Shown here: positions 1 to 6,453 of the stretch, piece after piece
How positions within the stretch are numbered: the first letter of the stretch is position 1
Layout of the letters: each line of letters starts with the position of its first letter
Assembly (NCBI GenBank): GCA_964533785.1
Contig: CAZHNG010000086.1
Coordinates: forward strand, 1-21,596
Source of the DNA: JANQRV01 sp964533785
GTDB taxonomy: Bacteria; Bacteroidota; Bacteroidia; Chitinophagales; Saprospiraceae
Direction of reading: 5' to 3'
Length of the DNA stretch: 21,596 bases
The notes under the pieces: model-generated
Seen by the model: only the letters and a program-made list of their open reading frames with translations
Databases searched by the model: none
Told to the model about the DNA's origin: nothing
Made by a program: the position numbers and the translations under genes

Positions 1-56
1 CCTGTCTGTCGTAGCTATAGCGAAGACAGAGGGATTGAATTTGCCTAGAGTTTTTG

Positions 57-83
57 GTTCTTTTGGGGCAATGCCAAAAGAAC
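57..83. repeat. Perfect 10-bp stem-loop
   Basis: GTTCTTTTGG (57-66) is the exact reverse complement of CCAAAAGAAC (74-83), with a 7-base loop GGCAATG. There is no clear T-run on either side, so an intrinsic terminator is possible but not convincing. It may be a fragment of a dispersed repeat. Confidence 0.5.
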
Positions 84-708
84 ATTACACCAATCTCAGG
101 CCTGAAAACAGATGTTCAGAACCTAGAAAATATAAAGCTTTAGTCCAGTGAGCTTTATGTCAAACAATAAAATTGATTCTAATAGAAATAAAAACAAATC
201 CTGTGTATACAGATTAGGATGCCGCAAGGCATGCAGGTTTGCGAGCCTTTGCGTTATTTGCGGTGATTAATTTTGCCATTGTTTTTTAAGACTTACTTTT
301 GATACAACCTCTTTTTTGTTTTTTAATGGAAGTGTGCTAGTTGGCTTGAATGGTTATCTGAAGTTTGGAGGCTTATATTCGTTTGCTTTTTATTTCCGAG
401 GCACTAGCTAACTGTATGATTTATTTCATATAAAGGTGTAGAAATGTTTGAAAAAACGTCTATTGGACGATAAATCAAAATTTGAATGGAGCGACGGGTT
501 TTTTGGACTGTATTTTTCTATTTGTGGGGGGATTTTGGATTAGGGGGTGGTTTGGGAAAAGGGCCGTTTATAACTTCATTTAGATTAATTATTTACGTTG
601 TCTATTATTTTGGTGCTATGACGAAAACCATTAGAAAATTTGGCTAAAATCGAAGTGCAAGCATGTTATTTCAATGGGAGTTAGCCTCAAAATTGAATGG
701 GAGACTCT

Positions 709-768
709 ATGAAAACGGAAGCATCATATTGTAAATATTGCGGTAAGCCCAAAGACAAAGATGTGTAA
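709..768 (+). pseudogene. Possible remnant of a zinc-ribbon protein N-terminus
   Basis: An ATG at 709, preceded by GGGAGA, opens a 19-codon frame reading MKTEASYCKYCGKPKDKDV before a TAA at 766-768. The CxxC-G-K pattern followed by a charged D-K-D segment resembles the first knuckle of the short zinc-ribbon domains that start many bacterial membrane or regulatory proteins. The frame continues past the stop for 16 more codons beginning HKHNP, where the second knuckle would be expected, and then stops again. It could be a decayed or truncated gene start, a real micropeptide, or chance. Nothing downstream continues it, because the next gene is on the opposite strand. Confidence 0.3.
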
Positions 769-795
769 CATAAACATAATCCTAGATTTAGGTCA

Positions 796-1521
796 CTAAA
801 AATGATAATTAATGGATAAGATATTTAAAAGACTAAATCCAAACTCATAAGTCTGTTCATTTTGGTTGGTAGAAGGAGCTCCAGACCAGCCTTGGTCAGT
901 GATGAATGACCGCCGATCTGTATTAACAAAATTATAACTGTAAAATCCTCCTCCTTCCAAAGAAACGGAAACATTAGACAATACAAAATATTGTATACCG
1001 ATAGATTGATGAATCGAAAATTTGTCGACTCTTTCGAATCCCTCAGTGACAAAAAGATAGGTTTCCTCTTCGGTTCTGGTAGGATTAAACCTTACCTCAT
1101 CTACAGCTTCTTCTAACCATTGATAAGAAAAACTTAAATCTGTAGCCCCATAGAAATAGAGGTTACCTTTTCGCTTGCCGTATTGAACACCCAAAAAAGA
1201 CGATAGGGAAAATTTGGTATTGACTTGCTCGTATTCGTAACCTGCGCCATTTGGAAAACGAGAGTTATATTCCTCTGGTGTCGATGCAGGGAGGTAAGGA
1301 TATTTTTCAAAAACTAATTCATTTCCTCGTTTAAAGAGTCCTCCCACTCCAAATCGAAAGGCTATACCTTTCCACATATTTTTTTTTGCGATAATACTAA
1401 AAGGGTTTTCTTCCAATGTTGACGGTCGCAAACCTATACCGACTTCCCATTGGTGTTGTTGGGCTTGTGTATTGCCAAGAAATAAGAAAATAAAAAAAAA
1501 TCCTGGGAACAAATAATTCAT
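796..1521 (-). CDS. Outer-membrane beta-barrel-like protein, function unknown
   Basis: This 241-residue protein starts with a clear Sec signal peptide: a short start, the hydrophobic stretch FFFIFLFLG, and a likely cleavage after NTQA. The mature part alternates polar and aromatic residues in strand-like segments (for example LYFYGATDLSFSYQW and FSIHQSIGIQYFVL) and ends in NYHF. A terminal Phe is characteristic of outer-membrane barrels folded by the BAM complex. Size and pattern suit a small porin-like or OmpW/OprF-barrel-like protein, but I do not recognise the family. It lies 82 bases downstream of the secreted-protein gene on the same strand, with a terminator hairpin between them, so the two may be partly uncoupled. 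The role is unknown; the outer-membrane location is inferred from the signal peptide and the C-terminus. Confidence 0.8.
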   Translation of the reverse strand: MNYLFPGFFFIFLFLGNTQAQQHQWEVGIGLRPSTLEENPFSIIAKKNMWKGIAFRFGVGGLFKRGNELVFEKYPYLPASTPEEYNSRFPNGAGYEYEQVNTKFSLSSFLGVQYGKRKGNLYFYGATDLSFSYQWLEEAVDEVRFNPTRTEEETYLFVTEGFERVDKFSIHQSIGIQYFVLSNVSVSLEGGGFYSYNFVNTDRRSFITDQGWSGAPSTNQNEQTYEFGFSLLNILSINYHF

Positions 1522-1533
1522 AGAATTAAAGAT

Positions 1534-1568
1534 TTAAAAATTGACCAGGCTTTTTGACACCTGGTCAA
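1534..1568 (-). terminator. Rho-independent terminator, minus strand
   Basis: TTGACCAGG (1541-1549) pairs perfectly with CCTGGTCAA (1560-1568) around a 10-base loop. Read on the minus strand, the 9-bp stem is followed at once by TTTTTAAATCTTT, a good U-tract. It sits after the stop of the secreted-protein gene and ends about a dozen bases before the start codon of the beta-barrel gene, so it could act as a terminator or as an attenuator. Confidence 0.7.
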
Positions 1569-1603
1569 CTGTAACCGAAGAAAATGAATTACTAAATCTT
1601 TTA

Positions 1604-3178
1604 TCAATGTAACAAGATAGTTTCAGATTCAACTACCTCTCCATTATTAAATTCTATAGATAAATAGTACAAACCACGCTGCAGATCGCGGACATCGAAA
1701 ACAATTTGTTTATTAGCTTCTAGGCTACTGCGATTATTAAACTTTGAAAGATCAAAGTGGCGCACAAACTGTGATCTTCGTTGGCTAGATAAGCGAACTC
1801 CAGTCAATTGTTCCCGACTTCTTTTATCCTCGAAGGCAATTATGATTTCCTCAGTAGCCGGATTAGGACTGACGACCGAATAATAATATCCCCCCGATTT
1901 AACAAGAGGGATAATAACATCATATCCTTCCCCACAACGATTCGCAGAACGCAGTCTGATGGACATGGAGCTACTAGTAGAGGCATTCCCCGTCCCGCAA
2001 CTATTGAAGGATGTGCCTCCAAATGTATGGCCACAGAAAGCACAATTATTAGGATAAATGAAACCACTTCCTCCAAAAATAGACCAATGATAGGTCTGAC
2101 ACGAACTTTCATTCTCAATATTAATAACGGAACTCCCGCTGGTATAGTTTGGATATTGATTAACATGTCCATCCACATAAACATCGTTATTATCGATTTG
2201 TGGCGTTCCTGCGAAAATATTTTTAGTCCGACTTCTGGAATTGCAGGCGTTAGAAGCAACCAAGGTAACTGAACCATTTGAACTCCCTGAAATGGTAACT
2301 ACACTAGAACTCCCACCTGAATTGATGGAAATACCGCCGCTTGTGGACCAACTGTAGCTAGTAGCGTTAGGGCTGGATGCGCCGGATAATTGGCGGCTGT
2401 CTCCACTGCAAAGAGGTTTATCGAAGGGCGACCAGCTATCAGCGGTCTGTATGAAGGCATCACTTACTTCAGGTCGTATAACATTTACACCATAACTAGT
2501 GGTTACAAAACCATTACCATCCGAACGTTCGGCGAGAACCTGTATCGTTCCACCACTACTCCCATCAGTCGTAACACCTATGGAGTTAGAAGTAGAGGAA
2601 CCTGACCATCCTGATGGTAATGACCAAGTATAATCAACGGAAGTCGAAGGGTCTGTTAAAGGAGTACCAACACTTATTGTAAAAGAGGAAGACCCACAAG
2701 GAACTGATACAGTTTGCCCATTATTTGGGCTTGACGGACTGGCCCCAGGAATTGTCATTGAGGGAATATTTCCAATATGTTTCACAGTGACAAAAAATTC
2801 GTCAGACAAGGTGACCGTAGGCGATCCTGCTTTGGTGTAATTGACAGAAACGGTTACTCTCTTAGTTACGGCATTCGGATTATTTGCCCATTGCACATCG
2901 TAAAAGATGCTTCCATAATCAGTTTCACTTACAACTTGACTATTTGGTAGTGCATCCCAGTTAATAGAGCTTTGTGTATACCCATCACTTGTCAGATCAC
3001 TATCATCAATACTTAATACATAAACAGCCACATTTGGAGATGGATCAGTAAAATCACAATCCAAACTGGTACAACCAATGTTAACGGATTGAGCCGACAT
3101 TGAAGAAAAAAGTAGGTTCAAAATAACAAAGAAATAGGGTGTAGCCCCGTTCTGATGTAAGCTTTTTGGCCAAATCAT
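1604..3178 (-). CDS. Secreted protein with type IX secretion C-terminal sorting domain
   Basis: The 524-residue product has an N-terminal signal peptide with hydrophobic core FFVILNLLF and likely cleavage after SMSA. The middle (about residues 30-430) is rich in Ser, Gly, Thr and Asn, with beta-strand patterns and paired cysteines of the kind seen in Ig-like/PKD-like adhesive repeats (for example SSNGSVTLVASNACNSRSRTKNI). The last 90 residues form a type A T9SS sorting domain: VVSPNPATEE at 435-444, a conserved strand pattern, and the closing GLYYLSIEFNNG motif. Such proteins cross the outer membrane through the PorSS/T9SS and are anchored or released at the surface. No catalytic domain is visible, so a structural or adhesive role is the simplest reading. 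The start codon and codons 7-14 lie in or next to one arm of a 23-bp inverted repeat, so the N-terminus may have been remodelled by a repeat insertion. No other good start is available in frame. Confidence 0.85.
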   Translation of the reverse strand: MIWPKSLHQNGATPYFFVILNLLFSSMSAQSVNIGCTSLDCDFTDPSPNVAVYVLSIDDSDLTSDGYTQSSINWDALPNSQVVSETDYGSIFYDVQWANNPNAVTKRVTVSVNYTKAGSPTVTLSDEFFVTVKHIGNIPSMTIPGASPSSPNNGQTVSVPCGSSSFTISVGTPLTDPSTSVDYTWSLPSGWSGSSTSNSIGVTTDGSSGGTIQVLAERSDGNGFVTTSYGVNVIRPEVSDAFIQTADSWSPFDKPLCSGDSRQLSGASSPNATSYSWSTSGGISINSGGSSSVVTISGSSNGSVTLVASNACNSRSRTKNIFAGTPQIDNNDVYVDGHVNQYPNYTSGSSVINIENESSCQTYHWSIFGGSGFIYPNNCAFCGHTFGGTSFNSCGTGNASTSSSMSIRLRSANRCGEGYDVIIPLVKSGGYYYSVVSPNPATEEIIIAFEDKRSREQLTGVRLSSQRRSQFVRHFDLSKFNNRSSLEANKQIVFDVRDLQRGLYYLSIEFNNGEVVESETILLH

Positions 3179-3328
3179 TTGAAAATACCGGGCTAATCAC
3201 GAATCGAAAATATTTTATGGATTTGAATCTGACCGAATAACTTTTTACAATATTAGTCTCAAAGCACTTAAATCCCCGGTTGATGGGGCTTTTAATAGAA
3301 TTTGATACATCAGAACGGGGCTACACCC
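3137..3328. repeat. Element bounded by a perfect 23-bp inverted repeat
   Basis: Bases 3137-3159 and 3306-3328 are perfect reverse complements over 23 positions (core CAGAACGGGGCTACACCC on the plus strand of the right arm). The 192-bp span contains the first 14 codons of the T9SS cargo gene on the minus strand and its upstream region. A smaller C4/G4 hairpin followed by CTTTT occurs at about 3272-3293. Arms of this length around a non-coding core suggest a MITE-like element. I could not identify a target-site duplication. Confidence 0.65.
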
Positions 3329-3584
3329 AAGAAATAAATTTTTTTCATCATCAAGATAGTGTTTGATTTTCAATTATAAAAAGCGAGTAAATCAACTTTT
3401 TACTTTTAAAAGCGCGTCATATCTTGGATCCAGGTCAAATTTACTACTTATTTTTCCACTAAACTTGCATGAATATTTTTTTTATTGAAATAAAATTACA
3501 AAAATCAAGTTTAATTCTTAATTATTTATGTTTTTGGAAAAAACATTTCTACTAAATTGACAAAACAAAATCCTAAATCAAATA
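3179..3584. other. Divergent intergenic region between T9SS cargo and HTH genes
   Basis: These 406 bases separate divergently transcribed genes, so both promoters should lie here. The left part is occupied by the inverted-repeat element that ends at 3328. The remainder is strongly A+T-rich with poly-T and poly-A runs. I see no convincing TTTG...TAnnTTTG pair of the Bacteroidota sigma type, no operator palindrome and no small gene. Confidence 0.5.
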
Positions 3585-4586
3585 ATGTTACAAATTTACC
3601 TTATTAGAGCTTTAATGCAGCGGCATGAGTGTAAATCAGATTTAGTAGAACAATTGTGTTGTGATCTATCACTGAGTAGACGTTCTGCTTACAATCGTTT
3701 AAATGGGACAGTTTCATTTTCTCTTGAAGAATTGGGAGTATTAATCAAGAAAAAATATTTGAAAGCAGATGATTTATTTTCTACCGATCACAAAGAGGAA
3801 TCCGGTGATGTCTATGACTATCCAGGTTCTGCAGATGATTTTGTGGAAAGTTTACTTACAAAATGGTTCTTTGCAATGGAACACATATCCAATCAAAAAC
3901 AAGCACAACTTTTTTTATTAACTAATAGTCTACCATTTCTATTGGCTGCTTATCATCCAGATCTAGTTAAATTGAAAATATATTTGAACGCAAGGTTCCT
4001 ATGGAGACATCCTGAATTTGAGTTTAGGAAGTTGGATTTTCAAGATAAAACATATAATTCAGTAGATTCATTTTGTACAAACCTGACAGAAACTTATGGG
4101 CAATTGCCCTCTACCGAAATTTGGGGTATTTCTACATTCTTTTTAACCCTTAAACAAATCAACTTACTCTACAATACTCGATCCTTAATTGATAAATCAA
4201 TGGCAACATATTTAGGCAGGTTACTGCTTAAAATTGTGGATCGTTCTGAAAAATATGCACTTGCCGGATTCAAACAACTGAAGAATATTTCTGATATACA
4301 ACCCAATGCTGTAAATTTTGAACTATTGTTTAATGAAATATTTACGGTTGGTGAATATATTATACTGACCTGGAAAAGCGGAGAACTTTTCGACTCATTT
4401 ATTTACAATCCAATTTATGGAGTATTAGATACGAAATACCAAAAAAGGGAAACGGAAAGATACCTTCTACAGCTTAAACAATCTTCTATACAATTGAGTT
4501 CGACCGACCCGGAAAGGAGAAGTTTATACTTCCAGAATCTGAGAGAAAAAGTTGATGCTTTTATAGAAAATTGGGATTCACCTTAA
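3585..4586 (+). CDS. Helix-turn-helix protein with unknown C-terminal domain
   Basis: This 333-residue cytoplasmic protein has no signal peptide or membrane segment. Residues 1-65 (LIRALMQRHECKSDLVEQL, then LSLSRRSAYNRLNGTVSFSLEELGVLIKK) read as a lambda-repressor/XRE-like helix-turn-helix: a positioning helix, then a recognition helix with SRRSAYNRLNG, then the xSLEEL helix. The remaining 265 residues are mostly alpha-helical with many aromatic and Leu positions and match no effector domain that I know. A DNA-binding regulator is the most likely role; ligand and targets are unknown. It is transcribed alone, divergently from the T9SS cargo gene, which could be a target by position only. Inverted-repeat elements lie on both sides, and the right one begins at its stop codon. 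Its A+T-richness is above that of the housekeeping genes downstream, which may indicate transfer. Confidence 0.7.
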   Translation: MLQIYLIRALMQRHECKSDLVEQLCCDLSLSRRSAYNRLNGTVSFSLEELGVLIKKKYLKADDLFSTDHKEESGDVYDYPGSADDFVESLLTKWFFAMEHISNQKQAQLFLLTNSLPFLLAAYHPDLVKLKIYLNARFLWRHPEFEFRKLDFQDKTYNSVDSFCTNLTETYGQLPSTEIWGISTFFLTLKQINLLYNTRSLIDKSMATYLGRLLLKIVDRSEKYALAGFKQLKNISDIQPNAVNFELLFNEIFTVGEYIILTWKSGELFDSFIYNPIYGVLDTKYQKRETERYLLQLKQSSIQLSSTDPERRSLYFQNLREKVDAFIENWDSP

Positions 4587-4797
4587 GCTCGACTTTAGCA
4601 TTTTTGTCCACTTACATAAAATTGGCAAAGGCCAATAAAATTAAAGATTTGGAAACTCAGTATTAATTAGACACCCACTTTGGAATTTATTTCAAACATC
4701 CTAAAAAACAGGTGATGTTGAAAAAATAAATTTTCATTGGACCTACCCCTATTAATATTGGGCCTCTAATATTTCAAAATGCTAAAGTCGAGTTAAG
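4582..4797. repeat. Inverted-repeat element immediately after the HTH gene
   Basis: CTCGACTTTAGCATTTT at 4588-4604 is the exact reverse complement of 4776-4792. The match continues outwards through CTTAA with one extra base in the left arm, giving arms of about 24 bases. The roughly 215-bp span overlaps the TAA of the HTH gene. Inside are smaller hairpins: TTGGCAAAGGCCAA at about 4622-4635 and AACATC pairing with GATGTT at about 4697-4721. No protein is encoded. It resembles a MITE or a very long-range terminator; the sequence differs from the element at 3137-3328. Confidence 0.6.
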
Positions 4798-5018
4798 AAT
4801 ATGCTTTGATTTTTTGAAAACGTAGATTTTCCCAAACCCCAAAATTGTTTCAAAAACAATCCCCTAAGCCCCTTTCCTCTACCCAAAAAGAATAGACCGC
4901 AAATGCCGTTCCCCGAAATATTTCTGTCGTTCAAAGAAAATTCAGTCAACAGAATAAGGAAATTATTATTTTTAGCGAATACCACTTAATTATTCCTGCA
5001 ATCACAACCATCCACAAA
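4798..5018. other. Upstream region of the dienelactone hydrolase gene
   Basis: These 221 bases follow the inverted-repeat element and hold a small stem ATTGTTT/AAACAAT (4844-4860) within C-rich and A-rich runs. A 67-codon minus-strand open frame crosses the area but has low-complexity, non-protein-like composition. No promoter is clear. Confidence 0.4.
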
Positions 5019-5897
5019 ATGAAAAAGCTACCACTCAAACAAGAAGTTTTCGACCTGTACGATGATTATGCCCACAATAAGATCGACCGTAGAGAATTTG
5101 TCGAAAAGGTCAGTGCTTACGCTGTTGGCGGACTTACCGTTACCGCTATCCTTGAACACCTGCTGCCCAATTATAAGGACAAGATCCAGGTCAAACCCAA
5201 TGACTCCCGGCTCAAATCGGAGTTCATCGAATACGAATCACCGAAAGGTGGCGGTACCATCAAAGGACTACTTTCCCGTCGCGTGAATAATGAAGGCAAA
5301 TTGCCGGGGATCATCGTCGTGCACGAAAACCGGGGACTGAATCCGCACATTGAAGATGTAGGTCGCCGGGCAGGACTCGATGGATTTATTTCTCTTGCGC
5401 CGGACGCATTAACTCCGCTTGGGGGTTACCCGGGCAATGATGACGACGGACGAACACTCCAGCGCAAAAGAGATCGCAATGAAATGCTGGAAGACTTCAT
5501 CGCTGCTTTTGAATACTTGAAAAATCACGAAGAATGTACCGGTAAAGTCGGGATAGTAGGTTTTTGCTTCGGTGGATGGATCTCCAATATGATGGCCGTA
5601 AAAGTACCCGATTTAATGGCGGCTGTTCCGTTCTACGGCACGCAACCGGCAGCGGAAGAAGTACCTGACATCAAGGCGCCGTTATTGCTGCACTTCGCCG
5701 CTTTTGACAAACGGGTGAACGCCGGCTGGCCGGATTATGCGGCTGCATTGCAAGAGCACAACAAGGAATACAGCGCCCACTTATACCCGGATGTAAACCA
5801 TGGCTTTCATAATGATACCACACCTAGGTACAATTGGGAAGCAGCCAACTTAGCCTGGAAACGGACGATCGACTTTTTCAGTGCCAAGCTGAGCTAG
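5019..5897 (+). CDS. Dienelactone hydrolase family protein
   Basis: The 292-residue alpha/beta-hydrolase carries the dienelactone-hydrolase hallmarks. These are the nucleophile elbow GFCFGG with Cys183, the acid Asp230 in FAAFDKRVNAG, the base His261 in DVNHGFHND, and Glu103 in VVHENRGLNPHIED, which holds the cysteine in resting enzymes of this family. Family members hydrolyse lactones and esters such as carboxymethylenebutenolide; the physiological substrate here is unknown. Residues 1-55 form an extra N-terminal segment seen in the YghX-like subgroup. It contains DRREF (R24, R25) followed by the apolar stretch VSAYAVGGLTVTAI, which resembles a twin-arginine signal with a long n-region, so periplasmic export is possible. 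The gene stands alone; the next gene is convergent. The start at 5019 is the first ATG and fits the family N-terminus. Confidence 0.9.
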   Translation: MKKLPLKQEVFDLYDDYAHNKIDRREFVEKVSAYAVGGLTVTAILEHLLPNYKDKIQVKPNDSRLKSEFIEYESPKGGGTIKGLLSRRVNNEGKLPGIIVVHENRGLNPHIEDVGRRAGLDGFISLAPDALTPLGGYPGNDDDGRTLQRKRDRNEMLEDFIAAFEYLKNHEECTGKVGIVGFCFGGWISNMMAVKVPDLMAAVPFYGTQPAAEEVPDIKAPLLLHFAAFDKRVNAGWPDYAAALQEHNKEYSAHLYPDVNHGFHNDTTPRYNWEAANLAWKRTIDFFSAKLS

Positions 5898-5955
5898 GAT
5901 GGGGTGTAGATTGGGGTTTTCTATACACGTCTTTGAAACTTTGGTAGAGTCTTTT

Positions 5956-6190
5956 ATTTTTTAAGACTTCGTCTCTTCAAATTTTGTCGAACCATAGAGA
6001 TAGGGAGAACATAGAGTTTAAAAAGAAAAAATCAAAATTTTTTCTTTTTGGGCTCCATGCTCTTAAACGTTTGCCTAGGCGTGCCCTACGTGGCGGAGTA
6101 ACCTAATCCTTTTGAAAGACATAATATCTCTATGCACTACATGTTCTCTATGTTTCGATAAAAATTTTGAGAGACGAAGTCTCGAAAAAT
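5956..6190. repeat. Long imperfect concentric palindrome with nested G+C-rich unit
   Basis: AGACTTCGTCTCT at 5964-5976 is the reverse complement of 6170-6182. Further inwards CATAGAG at 5993-5999 pairs with 6146-6152, and CATAGAG at 6010-6016 pairs with 6128-6134. All three pairs share a centre near 6072-6073, so the whole span can fold as one long imperfect hairpin. The centre holds the palindrome GCCTAGGC (6073-6080) and CCCTACGTGGCGG (6084-6096), a member of the G+C-rich repeat family also seen at 6256-6297, which looks like an insertion into the older A+T-rich palindrome. Confidence 0.6.
6020..6049. terminator. Perfect 13-bp A/T hairpin, candidate bidirectional terminator
   Basis: AAAAAGAAAAAAT (6020-6032) and ATTTTTTCTTTTT (6037-6049) are perfect reverse complements around the loop CAAA. 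The stem is almost pure A/T with poly-U on the transcript in either direction. It lies between convergent genes, 123 bases after the hydrolase stop. Termination is plausible, although the stem lacks the usual G+C content. Confidence 0.35.
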
Positions 6191-6255
6191 CAAAGATTTC
6201 AAGCGTTCTTTAACTCGATACTATAAATTAATTCTTAACCTGCCCAGACCCGTAC

Positions 6256-6297
6256 GGGCCCTACGTGGCGGGCCCCACGTGGCGGGCCCTACGTGGA
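6256..6297 (+). repeat. Tandem 14-bp G+C-rich repeat, three units
   Basis: Units begin at 6256, 6270 and 6284, with consensus GGGCCCTACGTGGC; unit 2 has C for T at position 7 and unit 3 ends in A. The same 14-mer occurs exactly, in reverse complement, at 11632-11645, and a shorter version (CCCTACGTGGCGG) occurs at 6084-6096. In both main locations CCTGCCCAGAC lies next to it (6239-6249, and reverse complement at about 11646-11656), so this is one dispersed repeat family. Confidence 0.75.
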
Positions 6298-6380
6298 CGG
6301 CTATGATGGGCTGGAGAGGCGGGTTAAATCTGGCCTCTCACTTAACCGAACAGAATTATTATACTGATAGCCCACACACT

Positions 6381-6398
6381 CCTGACGGTACCATCAGG
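6381..6398. repeat. 18-bp near-perfect palindrome
   Basis: CCTGACGGTACCATCAGG equals its own reverse complement except for one pair (C at 6386 against A at 6393), centred on GGTACC. It lies downstream of both convergent genes, so an operator role is unlikely; it is probably part of the repeat cluster. Confidence 0.45.
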
Positions 6399-6453
6399 AC
6401 TAGTCCCCTCCAGCCTCTTGCGGTCTGGCATCTGGCATCTGCTCTCTTACTTA

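Larger units (their letters stand above)
1..795. other. Left-edge intergenic region without a confident gene
   Basis: No open frame with recognisable protein character was found in these 795 bases on either strand. The DNA is A+T-rich and carries small hairpins: TCTGTC at 5-10 against GACAGA at 25-30 around the palindrome GCTATAGC (14-21), a perfect 10-bp stem at 57-83, and a 5-bp stem closed by a GCAA tetraloop at 219-232. A short zinc-ribbon-like reading frame at 709-768 is listed separately. The region probably contains decayed repeats and the 3' flank of the minus-strand gene that ends at 796. Confidence 0.6.
5898..6453. other. Repeat-filled gap between convergent genes
   Basis: The 556 bases between the hydrolase and the convergent DUF5686 gene hold no gene. 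They contain an A+T-rich imperfect palindrome (about 5956-6190), a poly-A/poly-T hairpin (6020-6049), G+C-rich 14-bp units (6084-6096 and 6256-6297), competing hairpins at 6314-6347, a near-perfect palindrome at 6381-6398, and a TCTGGCATC tandem (6422-6441). A plus-strand open frame at 6279-6488 is composed of these repeats and is not a gene. Confidence 0.7.

Noticed and set aside
1808..2605. Open frames on both strands inside the T9SS cargo gene
   Set aside because: They are out-of-frame readings of a Ser/Gly-rich gene with a clear signal peptide and sorting domain on the minus strand.
4782..4985. Minus-strand open frame of 67 codons upstream of the hydrolase gene
   Set aside because: Low-complexity Phe/Leu/Gly-rich product, starts in an intergenic region with poly-A runs and ends in a repeat arm; no family resemblance.
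6239..6300. Possible CRISPR array
   Set aside because: The 14-bp units are directly adjacent with no spacers and no cas genes nearby; this is a tandem repeat.
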